Assembly: GCA_024639405.1 (NCBI GenBank)
Contig: JAHEIL010000015.1
Coordinates: 55,018 to 119,017, forward strand
From: Crocinitomicaceae bacterium
GTDB taxonomy: Bacteria; Bacteroidota; Bacteroidia; Flavobacteriales_D; Crocinitomicaceae
Direction of reading: 5' to 3'
DNA: 64,000 nucleotides
Shown piece after piece: positions 7,449-16,145 of this stretch; within the stretch, counting starts at the first letter, position 1; each line of letters starts with the position of its first letter. Under the pieces are notes generated by a model. The model was not told where the DNA came from. It made no database searches and saw only the letters and a program-made list of their open reading frames with translations. The position numbers and the translations under genes were made by a program.

Positions 7449-9281
7449 ATGAAAAAAGTATACTTAAGTATGGTGGTTTTAGGTTTAGGCGCATCGATTT
7501 CTTTCGGACAGTACGCACCTAAAACTTTAACAGCAAATGACATGAGTCGCGTTGCGCCAAAAGCAACTGAAAACCATGCAACAACAAAAGCAGTTGGAAC
7601 AACATTCTACACGAATGATTTTTCAAATGCGGCATCTTGGACAATCAATAACAGTGGTCAAACTGGTGCAAAATTTGGTTGGACAATCGACGCTAATAAA
7701 GATGGTTGGTGGGCTCCAGCTACTGCTATTGCTTCTACTTCAGAAGGAAACTTTGCTGAGTTAACAAATGGTGATCCAACATTAACTACTCCATCTCAAG
7801 CATTGGATGTAACATACACAATGACGACAGCACAACCAATTAGTTTAGCGACTTCAGGAACGCAAGTTTCTTTAGAATTTTTACAATTTGGGGCACGTTT
7901 TAACGATTTGCAAGAAATCCAAATTTCTACGAATGGTACGACGTTTATTCCTGTTGGGAACAACAATGATTTCACTGTATTGTCTTCTACTGGAGGCGCT
8001 GCATATCCAAATCCTTCTACAAAAACAATCAACTTAGCACCTTATTTATCAGGAGCAACACAAGTTTGGATTCGTTTTTCTTGGACAACAAATTTCCCAA
8101 CACAAGCAACAAATGCAAATGTTTGGATTACTTACGGTTGGTACATCGACGATGTTAAATTAATGACAAACGCAGATTACGATTTATCAGTAGACGGAAC
8201 ATACTGGGGAACTGCTGGTTTGAATTACTACCAAATTCCAACTTCACAAATTGCTCCAATTGACTTTACTGCAAATGTTTCAAATATTGGAACACAAGCA
8301 ATGACAAACGTTAAATTAAACATTGATGTGAACAGTGGAGCTGCAACTGGATCTAGTACACCTGTTACAATTGCATCTCAAGCAGATGATAGTTTAGCAA
8401 TTGCTACTTCTTATACACCAGCTGGAATTGGTACTTATAATATTACTCGTACATTAACAGCTACCAATACGGACGATGTACCGACAAACAACACCTTTGC
8501 TCCAATAACTTTTTCTGTAAATAATTACATCTACGCTAGAGACAATGGTGTTTACGCTGGAACAACTTCTAACGGAACAGATGGATTTGAAGTTGGTAAC
8601 TTTTTTGATATTTGGTCTGATCAAATGGTGCAAGGAATCAATACACGTATTGCAACTGGAACACCAGTAGGAACTGAAGTTTACGGTAAAATATATTACG
8701 TTGATACTGCAACAGGTGATTTTACATACTTAACTGAATCAGATCCTTTCACAGTAACAACAGCAATGTTGAATACAGACAAATTAATTGTGTTACCAGA
8801 TCCAGTTCAATTAACTGCAAACACTACTTACGTAGTTGTAGTTGGAACATTAAGTCCAAATTTAAAAATTGCAAACGCTGGAACATCATACAAACAAACA
8901 TCATTTATTTTTGATAGAGGTGTTATCGATGCTCAAAATCCTGATGGAACTTGGTTCTACCAAACAGGTACACCAGTTGTTCGTTTGAACTTTGACCCAA
9001 CCTTATCGATCAATGAAAACAGTGCATTCGCAACAGTTGGAAATGTATATCCAAACCCAACATCAGGTGAAGCAACTATCAACTATTCTTTAGTTAACGC
9101 TGCGAAAGTAGATGTGAAAGTAGTTGATATTACTGGTAAAACAATTTACTCTTCTACAGTTGCTCAAAACGCTGGTGCTAATAAAGTAACATTTGATGCT
9201 ACTGCATTTACAAGTGGTGTTTATTATGTAACAGTTGCTACTGAAGGTTCTACAGTAACTAAAAAATTGATCAAAAAATAA
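7449..9281 (+). CDS. T9SS type A cargo protein with CARDB-like domain
   Basis: 610-aa secreted protein. A signal peptide (ends near SFGQ) is followed by a jelly-roll-like N-terminal region, about residues 45-235, rich in Trp and aromatic beta-strand pattern, resembling choice-of-anchor/MAM-like modules. A CARDB-like beta-sandwich follows (about 245-355), then an unnamed beta region, and last a type A sorting domain starting NVYPNPTSGEATINYS and ending KKLIKK. It is expected to be moved across the outer membrane by T9SS and anchored or released. No catalytic motif seen; an adhesin or matrix role is only a guess. The CARDB-like and following region resembles that of the PA-domain protein at 58.6 kb. 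A strong terminator follows. Confidence 0.85.
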   Translation: MKKVYLSMVVLGLGASISFGQYAPKTLTANDMSRVAPKATENHATTKAVGTTFYTNDFSNAASWTINNSGQTGAKFGWTIDANKDGWWAPATAIASTSEGNFAELTNGDPTLTTPSQALDVTYTMTTAQPISLATSGTQVSLEFLQFGARFNDLQEIQISTNGTTFIPVGNNNDFTVLSSTGGAAYPNPSTKTINLAPYLSGATQVWIRFSWTTNFPTQATNANVWITYGWYIDDVKLMTNADYDLSVDGTYWGTAGLNYYQIPTSQIAPIDFTANVSNIGTQAMTNVKLNIDVNSGAATGSSTPVTIASQADDSLAIATSYTPAGIGTYNITRTLTATNTDDVPTNNTFAPITFSVNNYIYARDNGVYAGTTSNGTDGFEVGNFFDIWSDQMVQGINTRIATGTPVGTEVYGKIYYVDTATGDFTYLTESDPFTVTTAMLNTDKLIVLPDPVQLTANTTYVVVVGTLSPNLKIANAGTSYKQTSFIFDRGVIDAQNPDGTWFYQTGTPVVRLNFDPTLSINENSAFATVGNVYPNPTSGEATINYSLVNAAKVDVKVVDITGKTIYSSTVAQNAGANKVTFDATAFTSGVYYVTVATEGSTVTKKLIKK

Positions 9282-9305
9282 GCAACTTATTTTTATATCT
9301 TTGAA

Positions 9306-9331
9306 GGGTCGACTTAGTCGGCCCTTTTTTT
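9306..9331 (+). terminator. Rho-independent terminator after the T9SS cargo gene
   Basis: Eight-bp stem GGGTCGAC / GTCGGCCC (one G-U pair) with a TTA loop, followed by seven T. The T-run ends directly at the ATG of the next gene. Confidence 0.9.
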
Positions 9332-9754
9332 ATGTTGTTTTCTGCAGGATATACCGGCTTATTCGTTAGCAGCTTTTTAAGCGCTACCATTCTTCCATTT
9401 AGTTCGGAAGGGATCTTGTTGCTTTTGTTGAAATCAGACTTCAATCCATTTCTTTGCTTAGTATTTGCTACCATTGGAAATAGTTTAGGTGGCTTAACCA
9501 ATTACACCATTGGCTATTTTGGTAACCCGCTTTGGCTAAAAAAAGTCGGAGTTACAGAAGGAAAAATTCTATCTTTTGAAACAAAGGTTCAACGTTATGG
9601 CGTATGGTTGGCATTCTTTTCTTGGATTCCAATTATTGGTGATCCCTTATCAATTGCACTTGGTTTTTTTAAAACATCATTCTGGAAATTTACTTTTCTA
9701 ATGGTTTTGGGTAAATTCATTCGCTACTTCTTTATTTGTTATTGGTTTTTTTAA
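9332..9754 (+). CDS. YqaA/DedA-like (VTT-type) small membrane protein
   Basis: 140 aa, almost wholly hydrophobic, with about four membrane segments. GDPLSIALGFF follows a WLAFFSWIPIIG stretch, matching the re-entrant/proline-glycine core of the DedA/VTT superfamily, closest to the short YqaA group. NSLGGLTNYTIGYF near residue 50 is also typical. These proteins are linked to lipid flipping and membrane homeostasis, but the exact substrate of this one is unknown. The only good ATG sits directly after the terminator T-run of the previous gene, so no leader or ribosome site of its own is visible. A TTG one codon later is an alternative start. Confidence 0.75.
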   Translation: MLFSAGYTGLFVSSFLSATILPFSSEGILLLLLKSDFNPFLCLVFATIGNSLGGLTNYTIGYFGNPLWLKKVGVTEGKILSFETKVQRYGVWLAFFSWIPIIGDPLSIALGFFKTSFWKFTFLMVLGKFIRYFFICYWFF

Positions 9755-9821
9755 ACCTTTCAACAATGAAATTTATTTCAATGATTCAAGCATTATTACG
9801 ATATTTGTAAAAAATTAAATC

Positions 9822-10832
9822 ATGTCAAAAGTTACAACATTAAACGAATTCATTTTAGAAGGTCAAGCTGCGCATAGTTTTGCGACAGGAGAATTAACGC
9901 GCATACTCAACGATATTGCTGTTGCTTCTAAAATTGTAAGTCGTGATGTTCGTCGCGCTGGTTTAGTTGATCACATTCTTGGCGCACAAGGAAATACGAA
10001 CGTGCAAGGCGAAGAACAACAAAAATTAGATGTTGTAGCAGATGAACAATTCATCAAAGCATTTGAATATGGCGGAGAAGTTTGCGGCATTGCATCGGAA
10101 GAAAATGATGATTTCGTAGCGTTTCAATCTGAAACTTCAAAAAATGGAAAATATGTCGTTTTATTTGACCCATTAGATGGTTCATCAAATATTGATGTAA
10201 ATGTTTCAATCGGAACAATCTTTTCAATTTACAAGCGCGTTTCTACCATTGGTGAAGAAGCAACCTTTGAAGACATGATTCAAATGGGTAACCAACAAGT
10301 AGCGGCTGGATATGTTTTATACGGTTCTTCAACCATGTTGGTTTATACAACTGGTGATGGTGTCAACGGTTTTACTTTAGACCCTTCCATTGGTGAATTT
10401 TGTTTGTCGCATCCGAATATGAAAATGCCTGTAAAAGGTCGATTGTATGCCATGAATGAAGGAAACATCAACATCTGCGAAGAAGGATTAAGAGATTACA
10501 TCGCTTATTGTCAGAGTTCAGAAAATGATTACCAAGCACCTTATTCTGGAAGATACATTGGCTCACTTGTAGCTGATTTTCACCGCAACATGATCAAAGG
10601 TGGTATTTATATTTATCCAGAAACGACAACTGCTCCAGAAGGAAGATTACGCTTGTTATACGAATGCAATCCGTTGGCGTTTATCGCTGAACAAGCTGGT
10701 GGTTTAGCAACAACAGGTAGAAAGCGCATCATGGATATTCAACCCCAACAATTGCATGAACGCGTTCCTTTTTACATCGGTTCAAAAAACATGGTTGAAA
10801 AAGCAATGAGTTGCATCGCTGCAAAAAATTAA
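9822..10832 (+). CDS. fbp: Fructose-1,6-bisphosphatase class I
   Basis: Gluconeogenic enzyme that hydrolyses fructose-1,6-bisphosphate to fructose-6-phosphate with Mg2+. 336 aa, full length. [13 protein letters not shown] near residue 113 is the metal-binding signature of class I enzymes, with SEEND just upstream. [19 protein letters not shown] and the C-terminal [19 protein letters not shown] are conserved substrate-site regions. GATATTTG at 9800-9807, 15 bp before the ATG, is one mismatch from the -7 consensus. It stands alone, with mfd 66 bp downstream behind its own promoter. Confidence 0.97.
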   Translation: MSKVTTLNEFILEGQAAHSFATGELTRILNDIAVASKIVSRDVRRAGLVDHILGAQGNTNVQGEEQQKLDVVADEQFIKAFEYGGEVCGIASEENDDFVAFQSETSKNGKYVVLFDPLDGSSNIDVNVSIGTIFSIYKRVSTIGEEATFEDMIQMGNQQVAAGYVLYGSSTMLVYTTGDGVNGFTLDPSIGEFCLSHPNMKMPVKGRLYAMNEGNINICEEGLRDYIAYCQSSENDYQAPYSGRYIGSLVADFHRNMIKGGIYIYPETTTAPEGRLRLLYECNPLAFIAEQAGGLATTGRKRIMDIQPQQLHERVPFYIGSKNMVEKAMSCIAAKN

Positions 10833-10873
10833 TTTACTGTGCTTTTTTATCCAAATAACTAATAAAATCAACG

Positions 10874-10881
10874 TAATTTTG
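10874..10881 (+). promoter_or_regulatory. Bacteroidota -7 element (TAATTTTG) for mfd
   Basis: Exact TAnnTTTG match 17 bp before the mfd ATG at 10899, giving a very short leader of about 10 nt. Confidence 0.55.
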
Positions 10882-10898
10882 CACCTTGAAAAAAAGGA

Positions 10899-13800
10899 AT
10901 GGATTTAAAAACACTCAAGCAATCTTTCTCGCAACTTCCTCAAATTGATGCTACCGCAACTCAACTTCAAAAAAGTGGAACACATGTTCAATGGAAAGGA
11001 TTGGTTGGGTCATCCAAAAGCATTTGTGCGGCTGTTTTAGCTGAACAAACACCAGGTCACCATCTTTTTATTCTACCAGACAAAGAACAAGCAGCCTATT
11101 TTTTAAATGATTTAGAAGAGTTATATCCAGAGGATAAACGCATTCTGTTTTACCCGGCTTCATACCGTGTTCCATATCAATTAGAAGAAACAGACAATGC
11201 AAACGTTGTTGCACGTGCTGAAGTTTTAGAAAAAATTAATTCTGGAAAAAATGGTTGGATTGTCACCTATCCAGAGGCACTTTTCGAAAAAGTTCCAACC
11301 AAAAAAAACTTAACTAAAAATACCCTTCGCGTAGATGTTGGGAAAACCTATTCGATCGATTTTATCAATGAATTGTTATTAGAATACCACTTCGAACGCG
11401 TTGATTTTGTTTACGAACCGGGTCAATTTTCAATTCGTGGTGGAATTGTTGATGTTTATTCCTATTCCAACGAACACCCTTATCGTATCGAGTTTTTCGG
11501 AGATGAGGTTGAATCCATTCGAACGTTTGATGCTAGCTCACAATTATCCATCGGTAATTTTAACTATTTCAATGTCATTCCAAACGTTCAAGGACAACTA
11601 AACTTAGAAGGGAACGGAACATTTTTTGAGTTTTTAGGTCAACAAGCCATTCTTTGGATTTCTTCCTTTGATCAATTGACAACAATTTTAGAAAAAGAAT
11701 ACGATAAAGCTGTTCAAATTTATACGGATTTATCCGACACAGTTAAACGGACTCTTCCAAGCGACTTGTTTTTACATCCAACGGAGGCAAAAACTACTAT
11801 TGAAGCTTATTCCTGCATTGAATGGGGTGCTGATTACCATTTCAAAGGAACAGAAATTCATCAATTTGATTTTTTACCACAACCAAGTTTCAATAAAAAT
11901 TTTGACTTATTAAGAACTGATTTAATTGCGCGAACAGAATTAAAATTTACGAATTTAATATTCTCCAATCAACCGAAACAAATCGACCGACTTTTTCAGA
12001 TTTTTGAGGATATCGGAGGCGGAGTGGAAGTTAAACCGATGCATTTAGCCTTGACAGAAGGATTTATTGCTCCTACATTAAAATTAGTATGTTTTACAGA
12101 TCATCAACTGTTTGAACGATACCATCGCTTTCGCTTAAAAGAAGGTTTCCGCCAAACCAAACAAGCCTTAACATTAAAAGAAATTTACAACCTCCAAAAA
12201 GGTGATTATGTAACACACATTGATCACGGTGTTGGACAATTTTCAGGCTTAGAAACCATTGATGTAAATGGAAAACAACAAGAAGCAATTCGCTTAGTTT
12301 ACAAAGATGGTGATGTTTTGTATGTAGGAATTCACTCGTTGCATCGCATTTCAAAATTTACGGGCAAAGATGGATCCGTTCCTAAAATGAATAAATTAGG
12401 AACGCAAGCATGGGCGACCCTTAAAAATAAAACAAAGAAAAAAATAAAAGAATTAGCATTTGATTTAATTCAATTGTATGCAAAACGCAAAAGTCAAGCT
12501 GGTTTTGCGTTTTCACCTGATTCTTACCTCCAAAACGAATTGGAAGTTTCTTTCATGTACGAAGATACGCCTGATCAATTCAAAGCGACACAAGCTATAA
12601 AAACGGATATGGAGTCGCCAACTCCTATGGATCGCTTAATCTGTGGTGATGTTGGTTTTGGCAAAACAGAAGTCGCAATCCGTGCTGCTTTTAAAGCAGT
12701 TTCAGATAGCAAACAAGTTGCTGTTTTAGTGCCAACAACTATATTATCCATGCAGCATTTCCGCAGTTTTAAAGAACGCTTGAAAGATTTTCCATGTACA
12801 GTGGATTACATCAATCGCTTTAAATCGGCCAAAGAAACAACGGCAACATTAAAAAAATTAGCAGAAGGCAAAATTGATATCTTAATTGGAACGCATGCTG
12901 TAGTTGCTGAACGGGTTAAATTCAAAGACCTCGGATTAATGATTATCGATGAGGAACAAAAATTTGGTGTTGCTGTAAAAGACAAGCTTAAAACCTTACG
13001 CGCTACTGTTGATACGTTAACCTTGACTGCTACTCCAATCCCAAGAACATTGCAATTTTCGTTGATGGGTGCGCGTGACCTAAGTATTATCAATACGCCT
13101 CCTCCCAATCGTCAACCCGTTTTAACTGAAATCATTCAATTCAACGAAGAAACATTACGCGATGCAATTGCTTATGAAGTAAGTCGAGGTGGGCAAGTTT
13201 TCTTCGTTCACAACCGATTGGCAAATATCAAAGAAATTTCTGGTATGATTCAACGCTTGTGTCCAGGAGTACGAGTTGGAATTGGCCATGGTCAAATGGA
13301 TGGAAAAGCCTTGGAAAAGATCATGTTCGATTTTATCAATGGTGAATACGATGTTTTATTAGCAACAACAATCATTGAATCTGGAATCGATATTTCTAAT
13401 GCCAATACGATCATAATCAACGACGCACATAATTTTGGATTAAGCGATTTACACCAATTAAGAGGGCGTGTTGGGCGAAGCAATAAAAAAGGATTCTGTT
13501 ATTTGGTTGCACCGAAATTTAGCATTTTAACATCCGATTCTCGAAAACGATTGGAAGCTTTGGTTCAGTTTTCAGACTTAGGTTCTGGATTCAACATAGC
13601 AATGAAAGATTTAGACATTCGTGGAGCTGGGAATATGTTGGGTGGCGAACAAAGTGGTTTCATTTCAGAAATTGGTTTTGAGATGTATCAAAAAATACTC
13701 AATGAAGCAATCGATGAATTGAGAGAAAGTGAATTCAAAGAATTGTTTGAAGAAAGAACAACTGATTCCTTATTGAATTTTGTTAAAGATTGCATCCTTG

Positions 13801-14234
13801 AAACAGATTTGGAAGTTCGTATTCCAGACGATTATGTGAACAATGTAAACGAACGACTAAGTTTATACCAGGAAATGGACAACTTGAAAAACGAAGAGGA
13901 ATTAAGTGCTTTTGGAGCGAAATTAATCGATCGATTTGGTCCTTTGCCACGTCAAGTAAATGAGTTAATTGTTTCCTTTAAATTAAGATGGTTGGCTCAA
14001 AACTTAGGCTTAGAACGCCTCGTTATCAAAGGAGGAAAAATGGTGGGCTATTTTATTCAAAATCCACAATCTCCTTTTTATGAAACAGCAACGTTTACAC
14101 AATTGCTAAACCATATTCAACGCAATGCTCAAAATTGTAAAATGAGCGAACAAAATGATCGCTTACGAATCATCTTTTCAGACGTGAAACACATTAAACA
14201 TGCGTTCGAAATATTAGAAAATTGCATCGCTTGA
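10899..14234 (+). CDS. mfd: Transcription-repair coupling factor
   Basis: Superfamily 2 translocase that removes RNA polymerase stalled at lesions and recruits UvrA. 1111 aa, normal size. Order seen: an N-terminal UvrB-homology region (VYEPGQFSIRGGIVDVYS is the classic Mfd/UvrB motif, near residue 170); an RNA-polymerase-interacting domain (LQKGDYVTHIDHGVGQFSGL near 430); Walker A GDVGFGKTE near 580; the DEEQ box IIDEEQKFGV near 684; TATPIPRTLQ motif III; the helicase C domain with RGRVGRSNKKG; the RDLDIRGAGNMLG-type TRG region (here KDLDIRGAGNML); and the C-terminal TRCF domain. It is probably transcribed alone; no terminator hairpin was seen after it. Confidence 0.97.
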   Translation: MDLKTLKQSFSQLPQIDATATQLQKSGTHVQWKGLVGSSKSICAAVLAEQTPGHHLFILPDKEQAAYFLNDLEELYPEDKRILFYPASYRVPYQLEETDNANVVARAEVLEKINSGKNGWIVTYPEALFEKVPTKKNLTKNTLRVDVGKTYSIDFINELLLEYHFERVDFVYEPGQFSIRGGIVDVYSYSNEHPYRIEFFGDEVESIRTFDASSQLSIGNFNYFNVIPNVQGQLNLEGNGTFFEFLGQQAILWISSFDQLTTILEKEYDKAVQIYTDLSDTVKRTLPSDLFLHPTEAKTTIEAYSCIEWGADYHFKGTEIHQFDFLPQPSFNKNFDLLRTDLIARTELKFTNLIFSNQPKQIDRLFQIFEDIGGGVEVKPMHLALTEGFIAPTLKLVCFTDHQLFERYHRFRLKEGFRQTKQALTLKEIYNLQKGDYVTHIDHGVGQFSGLETIDVNGKQQEAIRLVYKDGDVLYVGIHSLHRISKFTGKDGSVPKMNKLGTQAWATLKNKTKKKIKELAFDLIQLYAKRKSQAGFAFSPDSYLQNELEVSFMYEDTPDQFKATQAIKTDMESPTPMDRLICGDVGFGKTEVAIRAAFKAVSDSKQVAVLVPTTILSMQHFRSFKERLKDFPCTVDYINRFKSAKETTATLKKLAEGKIDILIGTHAVVAERVKFKDLGLMIIDEEQKFGVAVKDKLKTLRATVDTLTLTATPIPRTLQFSLMGARDLSIINTPPPNRQPVLTEIIQFNEETLRDAIAYEVSRGGQVFFVHNRLANIKEISGMIQRLCPGVRVGIGHGQMDGKALEKIMFDFINGEYDVLLATTIIESGIDISNANTIIINDAHNFGLSDLHQLRGRVGRSNKKGFCYLVAPKFSILTSDSRKRLEALVQFSDLGSGFNIAMKDLDIRGAGNMLGGEQSGFISEIGFEMYQKILNEAIDELRESEFKELFEERTTDSLLNFVKDCILETDLEVRIPDDYVNNVNERLSLYQEMDNLKNEEELSAFGAKLIDRFGPLPRQVNELIVSFKLRWLAQNLGLERLVIKGGKMVGYFIQNPQSPFYETATFTQLLNHIQRNAQNCKMSEQNDRLRIIFSDVKHIKHAFEILENCIA

Positions 14235-14289
14235 ATGAAATAATTGTTAAAAAATTACATGATTTGTGTATAACTTTAAATAAAATGTG

Positions 14290-14297
14290 TATATTTG
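14290..14297 (+). promoter_or_regulatory. Promoter -7 element (TATATTTG) of rimP-nusA-infB
   Basis: Exact TAnnTTTG match with TTTG at 14263-14266 as a possible -33 element (23-bp spacer). Transcription would start near 14304 and run through the hairpin at 14327-14351 before reaching rimP. Confidence 0.65.
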
Positions 14298-14326
14298 CAG
14301 TGTATTTATGCAAAAAAGACAAGGAT

Positions 14327-14351
14327 GAGGGGACGAAAGTCCCCTCTTTTT
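14327..14351 (+). terminator. Terminator-like hairpin in the rimP leader (possible attenuator)
   Basis: Perfect 8-bp G/C-rich stem GAGGGGAC / GTCCCCTC closed by a GAAA tetraloop, followed by five T. It lies between the promoter and the rimP ATG (14359), not behind a gene, since mfd ends 93 bp upstream and the promoter sits between. It should cause partial termination, yielding a short RNA of about 45-50 nt. It could therefore set or regulate expression of rimP-nusA-infB. It could also serve as an mfd terminator. Confidence 0.75.
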
Positions 14352-14358
14352 ATACCAT

Positions 14359-14835
14359 ATGATTAGTAAAAAAACAGTAGAGGCATTAATTAACGAGCGC
14401 ATCGCAGAATTAGCGAGTGGTTTGTTTGTGGTAGAACTTACGATATCATCAAACAATGTAATACACGTAGAATTAGACAAAAATCCAGGAAATGTATCTG
14501 TAATGGATTGCATGTCTGTTTCAAGAAATGTGGAGCATAATTTGGATCGAGAAGAAGAAGATTTTGAACTGCATGTTTCGTCTGCAGGATTGGATAAACC
14601 GCTGCGTGTTTTAGCTCAATATGAAAAAAACATTGGTCGTGGTGTGAAAGTAGTTTTCCACAACGGCAAAAAATTAGAAGGAACGTTAATTGCTGCTTCA
14701 GCAAACGAAATAACACTTGAGACTACCCGTCAAGAAAAACCAGAGGGTAAAAAGAAAAAAGAAACAATTGTAGAACAACATGTTTTGCAATTAGAGGAAG
14801 TAAAGGAAACAAAAATTATAATTACATTTAAATAG
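14359..14835 (+). CDS. rimP: Ribosome maturation factor RimP
   Basis: Assists 30S subunit maturation. 158 aa, full length. The N-terminal alpha/beta domain contains VVELTISSNNVIHVELDK and VSVMDCMSVSRNVEHNLD. The central signature FELHVSSAGLDKPLR is the conserved RimP motif, followed by the SH3-like C-terminal domain (GRGVKVVFHNGKKLEGTL). First gene of the conserved rimP-nusA-infB order; nusA starts 6 bp after its stop. The Lys-rich stretch near residue 130 is a lineage insertion. Confidence 0.95.
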   Translation: MISKKTVEALINERIAELASGLFVVELTISSNNVIHVELDKNPGNVSVMDCMSVSRNVEHNLDREEEDFELHVSSAGLDKPLRVLAQYEKNIGRGVKVVFHNGKKLEGTLIAASANEITLETTRQEKPEGKKKKETIVEQHVLQLEEVKETKIIITFK

Positions 14836-14841
14836 GTAAAC

Positions 14842-16077
14842 ATGAACAGCCTTGAATTAGTTGAGTCATTTTCGGAATTCAAAGAATTGAAAAGCATTGA
14901 CAAACAAACAATGCAACATGTGTTGGAAGACGTATTCCGAGCAATGTTAAAAAAGAAATTCAATACAGATGAGCACATTGATGTTATCGTAAATATCGAT
15001 AAAGGAGATGTTCAAATTTTCTTGAACAAAGAAATCGTAGATGACGGTGAAGTAGAAGATCCTAATACAGAGATTGCGTATTCTGACGCTATTAAAATTG
15101 AACCTGATTTTGAAATTGGTGAAGAAGTAACAGAAGAGTTTAAGTTCGGTGATTTTGGTCGTCGTAATATTTTGTCTTTACGTCAAAACTTGATTTCTCG
15201 CATCATGGAATTAGAGAAAGATAACATCTACAAAGTTTACAAAGAACGTATTGGAGAAATTATCACAGGTGAAGTTTACCAAGTTTGGAAAAAAGAAATT
15301 ATGGTATTGGATGATGAAGGAAATGAATTAATACTTCCTAAATCAGAACAAATTCCTTCAGATTACTTCAAAAAAGGTGAAACTGTTCGTGCAGTTGTTG
15401 CGAAAGTAGACATGCGTAACAGTAGCCCTGTAATTATTCTTTCAAGAACTGCTCCTGAATTTTTAGAGCGTTTATTCGAATTAGAGGTTCCAGAAGTGTT
15501 TGATGGTTTAATTACTATTAAACGCATCGTTCGTGAGCCAGGGGAAAGAGCAAAAGTAGCTGTTGAATCTTACGATGACCGTGTTGATCCAGTTGGAGCA
15601 TGTGTTGGAATGAAAGGTTCTAGAATTCATGGAATCGTTCGTGAATTACGCAATGAAAATATTGATGTCATCAACTACACGAATAACTCACAATTATTAA
15701 TTCAACGTTCGTTATCTCCAGCTAAAATTTCATCTATTGAAATTAGCGAAGAAGATAAAAGAGCAAAAGTTTTCTTAAAACCAGACCAAGTTTCTTTGGC
15801 AATTGGTAAAGGTGGACATAACATCAAATTAGCTGGAAAATTGTGTGGCTATGAATTAGATGTTTACCGTGAAGGAGAAGTGGATGTTGAAGACGTAGAT
15901 TTAGAAGAATTTGCTGATGAAATCGATAGCTGGATCATTGATGAATTAAAAGCTGTAGGATGCGATACTGCAAAATCTGTTCTTCAAATTGGTATCAATG
16001 ATTTAATTCAACGAACTGATTTAGAAGAAGAAACAATCGAAGAAGTATTTAAAATTCTTCGCGCTGAGTTTGAATAA
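14842..16077 (+). CDS. nusA: Transcription termination/antitermination factor NusA
   Basis: Binds RNA polymerase and modulates pausing, termination and antitermination. 411 aa, the short form without the acidic C-terminal repeats of E. coli. Order: N-terminal polymerase-binding domain (1-130), S1 domain (about 135-200, GEIITGEVYQVWKKEIMV), then two KH domains (VGACVGMKGSRIHGIVREL near 252 and KPDQVSLAIGKGGHNIKLAG near 314). A helical acidic tail follows. Sits between rimP and infB in the usual order. In E. coli NusA feeds back on this operon; here the leader hairpin makes similar control possible. Confidence 0.97.
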   Translation: MNSLELVESFSEFKELKSIDKQTMQHVLEDVFRAMLKKKFNTDEHIDVIVNIDKGDVQIFLNKEIVDDGEVEDPNTEIAYSDAIKIEPDFEIGEEVTEEFKFGDFGRRNILSLRQNLISRIMELEKDNIYKVYKERIGEIITGEVYQVWKKEIMVLDDEGNELILPKSEQIPSDYFKKGETVRAVVAKVDMRNSSPVIILSRTAPEFLERLFELEVPEVFDGLITIKRIVREPGERAKVAVESYDDRVDPVGACVGMKGSRIHGIVRELRNENIDVINYTNNSQLLIQRSLSPAKISSIEISEEDKRAKVFLKPDQVSLAIGKGGHNIKLAGKLCGYELDVYREGEVDVEDVDLEEFADEIDSWIIDELKAVGCDTAKSVLQIGINDLIQRTDLEEETIEEVFKILRAEFE

Positions 16078-16145
16078 TTTTCAGATTCATTGTAACAAAA
16101 TAAAATAACTACTGTAAAAAGTAAAAACGAAGGACACATCATTAT

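Noticed and set aside
12094-13483. Minus-strand ORFs opposite mfd
   Set aside because: Shadow frames of a long conserved gene; low-complexity, no start signals.
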